Source: Peribacter sp964404805
Lineage (GTDB): Bacteria; Patescibacteriota; Gracilibacteria; Peribacterales; Peribacteraceae
Reading direction: 5' to 3'
Length of the DNA stretch: 7,230 nt
Assembly: GCA_964404805.1 (NCBI GenBank)
Contig: CAYOLJ010000059.1
Span: 1-7,230, forward strand
Each line of letters begins with the position of its first letter. Position 1 is the stretch's first letter. Made by a program: the position numbers and the translations under genes. The notes beneath the pieces were generated by a model. The model was given only the letters and a program-made list of their open reading frames with translations, did no database searches and was not told where the DNA came from. Shown here in pieces: positions 1 to 5,650 of this stretch.

Positions 1-1
1 A

Positions 2-850
2 TTGCTGCGGTCTCGTAAAAATGAGCTCACGTACTTCAGTCCCACCAGCTACATCGTCCCGTTTCTCGCTGGTGGTTCCGTTTCTGTTATTCCGCTCGTG
101 CATGATCTCATCGCATTTCGTGGGGAACCGCACCAACGCAAAGCGCAGATTATTGAACGTCTGACACTGCGACGCGCCCTTGCGAATGCTTGTCACGTCT
201 GTGCCATCAGCGAAGCCACGAAGCACGACCTACTCAACCGCTTTGCGTTCCTCAAAAGTGAGCGCATCTCCGTGATATTTGCAGGGCCGTACAGTGAAAC
301 CGCACCGCAGAATGTTCCGGACGGTCGAACGATTTTGAGCATCGGTACACTCTGCCCCCGCAAGAATCAGATCGGACTCATCCGCGCGTTTGCCGCCCTG
401 CCTGAATCCACCCGCAACAATGCACGATTGGTCATTGCCGGCGGTCGTGGGTGGCGTGACCGTGAGATCATCCGCCTCGCTCGCGAGACCCCGGGTGTCG
501 AGTGGCGTGGATACGTGACGGATACCGAGTACGAAGCGCTGCTTTCGACTGCCACTATCTTCGCGCTCCCGTCGCTGTACGAAGGATTTGGTATGCCGGT
601 CTTAGACGCCCTACAGCGCGGTATCCCCGTGCTCACAAGCAAACGAGGAAGCCTGCCAGAGGTGGCAGGTGATGCGGCACTTTTCGCCGATCCCGAGGAT
701 CAAATAGCTCTCACTCACAGCCTCAAAACCTTATTAGAGGATAGCGCAGTCCGTATGCAGATGACCCGTGCTGGCCCGCAGCAGGCGCTTCGGTTCAGCT
801 GGAAACGCACAGTGGATTTATTTCTTTCTGGTGTCCAGGCATTCCTGTAA
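2..850 (+). CDS. GT4-family glycosyltransferase, 5'-truncated by window edge
   Basis: This is the C-terminal part (about 282 residues) of a GT-B fold, GT4-family glycosyltransferase, which transfers a sugar from a nucleotide-sugar donor to an envelope glycan or lipid-linked acceptor. The frame is open at the left edge, so the TTG at position 2 is probably an internal Leu codon rather than a start. Visible landmarks, counted from position 2, are an HDL motif at residues 34-36 in the N-terminal domain; the interdomain region beginning LSIGTLCPRKN (112-122), where donor phosphate-binding basic residues usually lie; LVIAGG (143-148); and SLYEGFGMPVLDA (191-203), the donor-site helix. The usual E-x7-E pair reads E194-x7-D202 here. 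GSLPEVAGDAALF (216-228) is typical of the family's C-terminal region. The gene ends TAA, 17 bases before nadK on the same strand. The exact sugar and acceptor cannot be told from sequence. Confidence 0.88.
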   Translation: MLRSRKNELTYFSPTSYIVPFLAGGSVSVIPLVHDLIAFRGEPHQRKAQIIERLTLRRALANACHVCAISEATKHDLLNRFAFLKSERISVIFAGPYSETAPQNVPDGRTILSIGTLCPRKNQIGLIRAFAALPESTRNNARLVIAGGRGWRDREIIRLARETPGVEWRGYVTDTEYEALLSTATIFALPSLYEGFGMPVLDALQRGIPVLTSKRGSLPEVAGDAALFADPEDQIALTHSLKTLLEDSAVRMQMTRAGPQQALRFSWKRTVDLFLSGVQAFL

Positions 851-855
851 CACGG

Positions 856-861
856 TACACT
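856..861 (+). promoter_or_regulatory. Candidate -10 element of nadK, giving a leaderless mRNA
   Basis: TACACT fits the TAnnnT pattern of a bacterial -10 element and ends 6 bases before the nadK ATG at 868. A standard start point about 7 bases downstream falls on the A of ATG, so the mRNA would be leaderless. No Shine-Dalgarno sequence lies in the 17-base gap from the glycosyltransferase gene. No convincing -35 hexamer was found. The hexamer sits inside an odd palindrome, GTACA-C-TGTAC (855-865). Confidence 0.5.
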
Positions 862-867
862 GTACGC

Positions 868-1746
868 ATGACGAAATACCGCCGGATCGGCCTGACGGTG
901 AAATCTGGATTCGATCATAAAGACGAAGCCATATCGTCTATATTGAAGATTCTGCACAAGGCTGGAAGCACCATCTTCGTCGATCACAAACGTCTTCACG
1001 ATCTGCCCTGTGCCCGCGGATGCGATTCTCTTACACCGAGGCAGAAGATGGATCTCATGCTCGTGATTGGTGGTGATGGAACGGTGATGCGCACCGTCCG
1101 CGAAATGCAGGATTTCTCGGTGCCGATCCTCAATGTGAACAGAGGCACGCTGGGTTTTCTCGCAGAGATTGAACTCGACGAAATCCAGCGCGTTCTGCCA
1201 GCCCTACTACGAGGACAGGGCACCATCGACGAACGCAGTCTCCTCAGCGTCGAAACGATTCGCAAGAAGAAGAAGCTTTTCTCGGGGCATGCTCTCAATG
1301 AAGCCGTCATTGCCCAAGGGACGATTGCACGCCTTATCGATCTCGAGACCGTTGTGAACAACGATCCCCTCACGACGTATCGTGCCGACGGACTCATCAT
1401 TGCCACTCCTACCGGATCCACGGCCTACTCACTGGCTGCCGGCGGCCCGATCGTGCATCCGACCTTCAAATCTGCACTCATCCTCACGCCTATCAATCCT
1501 TACAGCTTCTCACAGAAACCAGTTATCATCAGTGGCGACAGCAAGGTGGACGTCGGCATACACATAAAGACGCGTAAGTTTGCCGATGTCGACGTGAACC
1601 TCACGATCGACGGGCAGATGTACATCCCCCTGCAGGATGGTGACCACGTGCGTTGCACCACGGCCAAACACACCGCAAAATTCTTGCGCAGAAAACAAGA
1701 TACCTTCCTCCGTACACTGCGCACAAAGCTCAAGTGGGGAGAATAA
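868..1746 (+). CDS. nadK: NAD kinase
   Basis: NAD kinase phosphorylates the 2'-hydroxyl of the adenosine ribose of NAD, using ATP or polyphosphate, and is the sole route to NADP. It is cytosolic. The 292-residue product has the normal length for the bacterial family and all its hallmarks in order: GGDGT at 68-72 (catalytic Asp and phosphate-binding loop), NRGTLGFLAEI at 91-101, LNEAVI at 143-148 (the conserved NE pair), the Gly-rich stretch ADGLIIATPTGSTAYSLAAG at 173-192, the PINPYSFSQKP region at 208-218, IDGQ at 247-250, and a C-terminal LRTKLKWGE resembling the usual family ending. ATG 868 is chosen because the N-terminus then begins at the expected first beta-strand (RRIGLTVK). It follows the glycosyltransferase by 17 bases but probably has its own promoter. 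The TAA at 1744-1746 directly abuts the purA stop codon of the opposite strand. Confidence 0.97.
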   Translation: MTKYRRIGLTVKSGFDHKDEAISSILKILHKAGSTIFVDHKRLHDLPCARGCDSLTPRQKMDLMLVIGGDGTVMRTVREMQDFSVPILNVNRGTLGFLAEIELDEIQRVLPALLRGQGTIDERSLLSVETIRKKKKLFSGHALNEAVIAQGTIARLIDLETVVNNDPLTTYRADGLIIATPTGSTAYSLAAGGPIVHPTFKSALILTPINPYSFSQKPVIISGDSKVDVGIHIKTRKFADVDVNLTIDGQMYIPLQDGDHVRCTTAKHTAKFLRRKQDTFLRTLRTKLKWGE

Positions 1747-2991
1747 CTAGAGCTGAACAACCATCTGCTCCCGTCCCGGCCCTGTACCGATGAGGGTAAC
1801 AGGAATCTCTGTCTCCTTCTCGATGAACATGATGTACTCCTGCGCCTGCTTCGGCAGCTTTTTGAATGCCGTGACGCCAACCGTTGAGGTACGCCAGCCG
1901 GGAAGATTCTTCCACACAGGCACACCATCGGCATTGATGTCCACACAGACCGGAATCTCCTCCTCTTCATCCAGCACATCGAGCTTCGTAATGTTCCAGT
2001 GCGTGAAGCCGTTGATCATGGCTGCACGCTTGAGATCGGGAATACTCAGCCATCCACAGCGTCGCGGACGACCCGTCGTGGAGCCGTACTCCCCTCCCCG
2101 CTCACGTAATCGGTCACCCTGTTCCCCCATGACTTCCGTTACAAAATCTCCCTCACCGACACGCGTGCAGTACGCCTTGGCCACACCGATACAGGAGGTG
2201 AGCACACGTGGAGGCAAACCTAATCCCTGCAGTGCACCAGCGGCAGTGGTCTGACTGCTCGTAACGTACGGGTACGTGCCGTGGTCGAGATCGAGCAGAC
2301 TGGCCTGCGCGCCCTCAATGAGCACATTTTTCTTCTGCACAAGTTGCTCGTGGAGGAGTGCGACGGTGTCGACAATATGGTCCCCGAGCAGCTTCTGGGC
2401 CTCGGCGAGACCCTTGAGCTCGGCATCAATGTCCACCGTCACATCGTAGAGCCGCTGCACACGCTCGGCATGCACCGCGAGAATAGGACGCAAATCTGCA
2501 AGCAAAAGACTCTCCATACGGGTGCCCGAACGCGCGGCTTTATCCATGTACGCGGGCCCGATACCCCGCCGTGTCGTGCCAATCCCCTTTCCCTCCCGCA
2601 CCGCACGCTGCTCCTCGAACGCGGCATCGATCTGCTTGTGGAACTCGAAAACGATGTGCGCCTCGCGAGAAATGAAGAGACGCGGTAACACGTCGATTCC
2701 CGCAGCCTGTAACGTACGAATTTCTTCGAGGAGTGTCGGCAGATGCAGCACCAGTCCCGATCCAATCACGACAGTCGAATGGGGATGTAACACCCCGGAC
2801 GGAAGCAAATGAAAAATGTGCTTCTTGCCCGCAACGACAATGGTGTGTCCGGCATTCGCCCCGCCACAGGCTCGCGCAATGACATCGTAGTGCTCCGATA
2901 AAAGGTCAATCGCCTTCCCTTTACCCTCATCCCCCCACTGGGCGCCGATGACGGCGCAGACGGGGCCGAAGGACTTCAAGAGCTTCTGCAC
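1747..2991 (-). CDS. purA: Adenylosuccinate synthetase
   Basis: PurA joins IMP and aspartate with GTP hydrolysis to give adenylosuccinate, the first committed step from IMP to AMP. At 414 residues it is slightly shorter than the approximately 430 of E. coli. Family motifs are complete: the P-loop GAQWGDEGKGK at 16-26 with catalytic Asp21, NAGHT at 46-50 with catalytic His49, GTTRRGIGPAY at 138-148, EGAQ at 226-229, LDHGTYPYVTSS at 235-246, TRVGEGDFVTE at 276-286, GEYGSTTGRPRRCGW at 300-314, and TKLDVLD at 335-341. EGAQ is followed by Ala where Gly is usual, probably neutral. The start is GTG at 2991, chosen because it lies just before the first conserved strand; it has no Shine-Dalgarno sequence but does have a -10-like element close upstream. 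It lies 12 bases downstream of the 61-residue ORF. The minus-strand stop TAG abuts the nadK stop, with no room for a separate terminator. Confidence 0.97.
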   Translation of the reverse strand: MQKLLKSFGPVCAVIGAQWGDEGKGKAIDLLSEHYDVIARACGGANAGHTIVVAGKKHIFHLLPSGVLHPHSTVVIGSGLVLHLPTLLEEIRTLQAAGIDVLPRLFISREAHIVFEFHKQIDAAFEEQRAVREGKGIGTTRRGIGPAYMDKAARSGTRMESLLLADLRPILAVHAERVQRLYDVTVDIDAELKGLAEAQKLLGDHIVDTVALLHEQLVQKKNVLIEGAQASLLDLDHGTYPYVTSSQTTAAGALQGLGLPPRVLTSCIGVAKAYCTRVGEGDFVTEVMGEQGDRLRERGGEYGSTTGRPRRCGWLSIPDLKRAAMINGFTHWNITKLDVLDEEEEIPVCVDINADGVPVWKNLPGWRTSTVGVTAFKKLPKQAQEYIMFIEKETEIPVTLIGTGPGREQMVVQL

Positions 2992-2997
2992 GGCACT

Positions 2998-3005
2998 ACA
3001 GTATC
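2998..3005 (-). promoter_or_regulatory. Candidate -10 element of purA
   Basis: Read on the minus strand, these bases hold two overlapping -10-like hexamers: GATACT (3005-3000), ending 8 bases before the GTG, and TACTGT (3003-2998), ending 6 bases before it. Either would place the mRNA start at or within a few bases of the purA start codon. The element overlaps the stop codon of the upstream 61-residue ORF. No good -35 was found, so transcription from the upstream gene is an alternative. Confidence 0.4.
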
Positions 3006-3189
3006 AATCTTCCCGGCCTTTGAGAAGGAAACTCAGCGGTTCACCCGAGTCCAGCAGGGCTCGAAGCTTCCGGATGAGAGGATCATTCCCCACCTCAGGA
3101 TCCTCCTCAATTGCCTGAGGATCGGGAGGGCCATACCGCACTCTTCGCCATGAGGGATTGGGGTTGTCGGGAGATTCATCAACGGCCAT
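3004..3189 (-). CDS. Small unrecognised protein (61 residues) between prmC and purA
   Basis: This short gene matches no family I recognise. Residues 1-38 are polar and rich in Pro and acidic residues (SPDNPNPSW, YGPPDPQ, IEEDPEVG), probably disordered. Residues 37-58 (DPLIRKLRALLDSGEPLSFL) could form an amphipathic helix followed by a short hydrophobic end. There is no signal peptide, membrane span or Cys cluster. ATG 3189 is preferred over the TTG one codon upstream because a strong promoter places the transcript start at or near this ATG. Support for it being real: it fills the gap between two certain genes on the same strand, has a good -35/-10 pair, and ends 12 bases before purA. It could be a regulator or partner of a neighbour, but nothing in the sequence fixes a role. 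Confidence 0.65.
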   Translation of the reverse strand: MAVDESPDNPNPSWRRVRYGPPDPQAIEEDPEVGNDPLIRKLRALLDSGEPLSFLLKGRED

Positions 3190-3196
3190 CAAGAAA

Positions 3197-3225
3197 ATTC
3201 TAGTGCATGCTCACGCTGCTGTAAG
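3197..3225 (-). promoter_or_regulatory. Promoter of the 61-residue ORF, inside the 3' end of prmC
   Basis: On the minus strand CTTACA (3225-3220) is a 4/6 match to the -35 consensus, followed by a 17-base spacer and TAGAAT (3202-3197), a 5/6 match to the -10 consensus. The -10 ends 7 bases before ATG 3189, so the mRNA would start at or one base from the start codon, with no Shine-Dalgarno sequence. The -35 lies within the last codons of prmC and the -10 just after its stop. It could also drive purA, 12 bases beyond the small ORF. Confidence 0.6.
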
Positions 3226-4008
3226 CCAAATAGTCTGATTTGTCTGACATTCGAACACACATCCCGCACAGAAGGGATGTATTTGAGCCTGAACGAGGAA
3301 CTTGCGAAGCACATCCGCGCCATCCTTGCCGGCGAAGAGCGCCTGAGCAGGCTCGAAGTCCGCCACCTGCCGCTCGAGGACTGCACCAGCCGGAATGTAC
3401 GGAGGATTGGTGACGAGCAGGAAAGGCTGTTGCAGATCCGTAACGGGAGCGAGTCCGTCGCCCTGACGAACATCGATGCGATCAGCGACGCCATGCCGCT
3501 CAGCGTTCTGACGCGCAACCTCCAGTGCTGCGCTGCTGTTATCTGTCGCAATGATCTGGAGTTCCCCACACTCCAGAGCCAGCGTGATCGCGATGCATCC
3601 CGAACCTGTTCCGCAATCCACCACGACCGCAGGATGTAATCCGGGACGGAGCACCTTCGACACGATGGAAATCCCTGCATCTGCCGGAGTGCAGGTATCG
3701 TGGGGATGCGCCAGATACTCCAGTGCGCGCTCCACCAGCTGCTCCGTCGCAGGACGAGGAATGAGCACTGCAGGCGTCACACCGAATGTACGACCGAAGA
3801 ACTCGCGTTCGCCGATGATGTAAGCCACGGGTTCTCCCACACGTCTACGCGCAAAGCAATTCTCGATAATGTTCTGCACATCGGACGGAACAGATACATC
3901 GCCGTGCGCGAACACCCACGTACGATTCTGTTTCATCGCCGTGGCAACGAGAAGCTCTGCTTCGATGCGCGGGAGCGCACTCGCCGCAATAAGTGCGTCA
4001 ATCGTCAT
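3211..4008 (-). CDS. prmC: Peptide chain release factor N5-glutamine methyltransferase, short C-terminus
   Basis: PrmC (HemK) uses S-adenosylmethionine to methylate the Gln of the GGQ motif of class I release factors, improving peptide release on the ribosome. The 265-residue product has the helical N-terminal substrate domain, the linker signature GEPVAYIIGEREFFG (58-72), IPRPATEQLVERAL (83-96), the SAM-binding motif DCGTGSGCIA (131-140), Asp156 in ATDNS, and the catalytic NPPY (201-204). The start is ATG 4008, which overlaps the TGA of the upstream glycosyltransferase as ATGA and starts at the first conserved helix; a longer open frame to 4113 lies inside that gene and is rejected. The C-terminus is unusual: after FECQTNQ (252-258), equivalent to the family's E-I-G-x-x-Q, only seven residues remain, so the last strands (usual D-L-x-G-x-x-R) are missing. 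The linker at 101-125 is also somewhat long. Translation is probably coupled to the glycosyltransferase. Confidence 0.93.
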   Translation of the reverse strand: MTIDALIAASALPRIEAELLVATAMKQNRTWVFAHGDVSVPSDVQNIIENCFARRRVGEPVAYIIGEREFFGRTFGVTPAVLIPRPATEQLVERALEYLAHPHDTCTPADAGISIVSKVLRPGLHPAVVVDCGTGSGCIAITLALECGELQIIATDNSSAALEVARQNAERHGVADRIDVRQGDGLAPVTDLQQPFLLVTNPPYIPAGAVLERQVADFEPAQALFAGKDGADVLRKFLVQAQIHPFCAGCVFECQTNQTIWLTAA

Positions 4009-5141
4009 GAAGAGAGCAGTGATGCGCACACATCGAAAACTTGTTGCTGCAACTTCTGCGGATGGAACTGCTCCTCCACGTAGGTGTGTGCTCGTTCTGC
4101 CCGTTCCTTCCACATCTGACGATCTACGAAGAACGTGCGAAGCGCTGCTGCGATTGCTTCTGCATTCGCCAAAACTACCTGCGCCATCCTGCCGCCGTCT
4201 GCAATCTCAGGCAATGTGCCACGGTCCGTCACAATGAGCGGACGACTGCGCGCCATCGCCTCGACCGCAGTGAGGCCGAACGGCTCTTCCCACACCGAAG
4301 GAACGACTACGATATCCGCTCCGTCATAGAGTGCGGGCATGGATTCTTTCCAATGAAGAAGATGAATTCTCTGTGGTTGGCGCTCCGACTCCTCGTGCAA
4401 TCGCACCTCCACTTCTCTTCCCTCTTTTTCAAAGAGCGGCGCTCCTGCAAAGAGAACGTGACACGGAATATCGGAGAGCAGTTTGGATGCCTCAAGAACG
4501 AGCAGCTGACCTTTAAGAGGAGAGAACCGACCAGGCACCAGAATGATCGGATGGGTATCGATGATCTTCAACGTCTGACGCAAGTGATCTGCAGACACTG
4601 GCTCCTCGAGGAATGCCGCAGAAACCCAATTATGTATGAGGTGGACATTGGAAAGATCCCGAAGCGGTTGCGCCACCAATGCCGAGACAGCTACGGCAGC
4701 CGTGCGCGGAAGTGCGAGAAAGAACCGCACGAGCATCGTCTCTGCGCGTCCGTACTGCTTGTGCAGGTAGAGCAGTGCGGGCTTCTTTAGGGTACGTACC
4801 CACGCACGTGCAATCGCAAGTGTGCGCGGGCCATTCACCACAATCAGATCGCACCCTTGTGCAAGCGATGCATACTCCTTCGCAATGCGCCGAGACGTCT
4901 GCCATCCGCGCAGGAATGCGAAAACGGATTTCGGACCATCGCGCATCGAGGGGAGTGTGAGCGGGTGCGGCTCACCACCGGCATGACGTACCTCCTCCTC
5001 GAGCGGGCCTACGGGACACAGCACGTGCACCTGCCACCCTCTTGTGTTCGCCGCTGCCACAAGATCCAGAAGAATGCGTTGTCCGCCGCCGATCTGCCCG
5101 TACTGATCGATGAACAACAGTGTAGGAATGTGCTCAGGCAT
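4005..5141 (-). CDS. GT4-family glycosyltransferase (GT-B fold)
   Basis: A complete 378-residue retaining glycosyltransferase of the GT4 type, probably acting at the cytoplasmic face of the membrane on an envelope glycan. The N-terminal domain starts with a beta-strand and the glycine-rich GQIGGGQR (15-22), typical of the acceptor-side loop. The C-terminal donor domain has LVPGRFSPLKGQ (201-212), LFAGAP (230-235), and PSVWEEPFGLTAVEAMA (281-297) with an intact E-x7-E pair (E286 and E294), then DRGTLPEIADGG (306-317). No signal peptide or membrane helix is visible. ATG 5141 has a strong GGAGG sequence 4 bases upstream, so this is one of the few genes here with a clear ribosome-binding site. 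Its TGA overlaps the prmC start, forming a two-gene unit. It shares its upstream region with the divergent DUF721 gene. Substrate specificity cannot be deduced, and it is only distantly similar to the glycosyltransferase at 2-850. Confidence 0.92.
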   Translation of the reverse strand: MPEHIPTLLFIDQYGQIGGGQRILLDLVAAANTRGWQVHVLCPVGPLEEEVRHAGGEPHPLTLPSMRDGPKSVFAFLRGWQTSRRIAKEYASLAQGCDLIVVNGPRTLAIARAWVRTLKKPALLYLHKQYGRAETMLVRFFLALPRTAAVAVSALVAQPLRDLSNVHLIHNWVSAAFLEEPVSADHLRQTLKIIDTHPIILVPGRFSPLKGQLLVLEASKLLSDIPCHVLFAGAPLFEKEGREVEVRLHEESERQPQRIHLLHWKESMPALYDGADIVVVPSVWEEPFGLTAVEAMARSRPLIVTDRGTLPEIADGGRMAQVVLANAEAIAAALRTFFVDRQMWKERAERAHTYVEEQFHPQKLQQQVFDVCASLLSS

Positions 5142-5143
5142 GA

Positions 5144-5150
5144 CCCCTCC
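5144..5150 (-). promoter_or_regulatory. Strong Shine-Dalgarno sequence of the second glycosyltransferase
   Basis: Minus-strand GGAGGGG ends 2 bases before ATG 5141; its GGAGG core has a 4-base gap to the ATG. It stands out because most other starts here lack such a sequence. A -10-like TAGGAT (5156-5151) sits immediately upstream and ends 9 bases before the ATG. If that element were used, the transcript would begin inside the GGAGGGG, so either the real promoter is further upstream or the GGAGG is not fully used. Confidence 0.55.
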
Positions 5151-5152
5151 AT

Positions 5153-5187
5153 CCTAAACCTGCAACGAGAAACCAGAAACGGGAAAC
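5153..5187. repeat. Five tandem 7-bp units in the divergent intergenic region
   Basis: Read on the plus strand, five consecutive 7-base units starting at 5153, 5160, 5167, 5174 and 5181 all end in AAC, and four of the five end in AAAC; the third and fourth, GAGAAAC and CAGAAAC, differ at one position. On the minus strand they read as GTTT-led heptads running toward the glycosyltransferase start at 5141. They lie in the 105-base gap between that gene and the divergent DUF721 gene. A regulator-binding array is one possible role; simple repeat drift is another. Confidence 0.5.
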
Positions 5188-5216
5188 GTGTACTTCCTCC
5201 TCTCTTCACAGAAGCC

Positions 5217-5222
5217 TACACT
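5217..5222 (+). promoter_or_regulatory. Weak candidate -10 element for the DUF721 gene
   Basis: TACACT, the same hexamer as that before nadK, lies 24 bases before ATG 5247. It would give a leader of roughly 18 bases. No good -35 hexamer is present at the usual spacing, so this is tentative. Confidence 0.3.
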
Positions 5223-5246
5223 GACGAGACACGTTCCCCCTTCCGC

Positions 5247-5552
5247 ATGGATCGCCTCAAGGTTATCCCCTCGAACGTCCTCAAATCGAAAGGCTTGAAG
5301 CAACACGTTGACGCGGTCCTCGTGCTAAACCATGCGCGCGCATGGATCGCTGAGAATCTGCCGGATATTCGTACAGCTGTTCTGCCACACTCCCTGCAAG
5401 AAGACGGCACACTCCTCATTGAATGTGAACACTCGGCAGCCGCTCAAAAATGCCTTTCTGCACTGCCACACCTCAAGGTCTTTCTGCGTGAAGAATGCGG
5501 ATTTCTGCCTGTGCGTACCATTCGTCTCGTGCGAACACGTTCACAGAAATAA
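5247..5552 (+). CDS. Short DUF721 (DciA-like) protein
   Basis: The 101-residue product resembles the compact DUF721 domain, the family that includes DciA, a partner of the replicative helicase DnaB in bacteria lacking DnaC or DnaI. Residues 1-25 look like the N-terminal helix (SNVLKSKGLKQHVDAVLVLN), followed by the conserved Trp region (RAWIAENLPDI, 31-41), a strand-turn-strand with the typical L-x-I/V-x-C/V core (DGTLLIECEHSAAAQ, 53-67), a helix (KCLSALPHLKVFLREECG, 68-85), and a final basic strand (VRTIRLVRTR, 89-98). The family usually reads W..ivG....HT.P...dG.L.V.v..s.w..eL; the match is in pattern, not in exact residues. ATG 5247 is used because residues upstream lose the pattern, although the frame stays open to 4857 across the opposite gene. 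It is divergent from the glycosyltransferase and 98 bases before rpsP. A role in replication is an inference from the family only. Confidence 0.6.
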   Translation: MDRLKVIPSNVLKSKGLKQHVDAVLVLNHARAWIAENLPDIRTAVLPHSLQEDGTLLIECEHSAAAQKCLSALPHLKVFLREECGFLPVRTIRLVRTRSQK

Positions 5553-5585
5553 AGAGCATCTTCTGAAGGAAAGCTGTATTCCCGC

Positions 5586-5614
5586 TTGCACCAAGGCTCC
5601 TGCTCTCTTAAACT
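5586..5614 (+). promoter_or_regulatory. Promoter of rpsP
   Basis: TTGCAC (5586-5591), a 17-base spacer, and TAAACT (5609-5614) form a recognisable -35/-10 pair. The predicted start is near 5621, giving a leader of about 30 bases that consists mainly of one hairpin. Confidence 0.5.
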
Positions 5615-5622
5615 CCCCCCAC

Positions 5623-5640
5623 ACCTGATTTTCGTCAGGT
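5623..5640 (+). promoter_or_regulatory. Hairpin in the rpsP 5' leader
   Basis: ACCTGA (5623-5628) and TCAGGT (5635-5640) are perfect inverted arms of 6 bp around a 6-base loop. The hairpin begins about 2 bases after the predicted transcript start and ends 10 bases before ATG 5651. The right arm contains AGGT, the only Shine-Dalgarno-like stretch before rpsP, so the fold could hide it and limit translation. No T-tract follows, so it is not a terminator. Confidence 0.45.
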
Positions 5641-5650
5641 CACTGATTCC

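Noticed and set aside
996..1421. 141-codon open frame on the minus strand opposite nadK
   Set aside because: Ser/Arg-rich composition typical of an antisense shadow; nadK is certain on the other strand.
1790..2254. 154-codon plus-strand open frame within purA
   Set aside because: Overlaps the conserved C-terminal half of PurA; Ser/Pro/Arg-rich and lacking a start context.
4009..4113. Extended prmC start at 4113
   Set aside because: The added residues lie inside the upstream glycosyltransferase and do not look like PrmC; the ATGA overlap at 4008 is a normal coupled start.
4041..4790. 249-codon open frame on the plus strand
   Set aside because: It lies wholly opposite the well-supported glycosyltransferase and the translation is Cys/His/Arg-rich without any domain pattern; it is a shadow of the minus-strand gene.
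4790..4801. 12-bp perfect palindrome GGGTACGTACCC
   Set aside because: About two perfect 12-bp palindromes are expected by chance in a window this size, and it lies inside the glycosyltransferase coding sequence.
4857..5246. Extended N-terminus for the DUF721 protein
   Set aside because: The added part runs antisense through the glycosyltransferase start and the heptad repeats; ATG 5247 matches the family start.
5550..5610. Long-range pairing of TAAAGAGC with GCTCTCTTA after the DUF721 gene, possible small RNA or terminator
   Set aside because: It needs a bulge and a 44-base loop, has no T-tract, and the right arm overlaps the rpsP -10 element; too weak to call.
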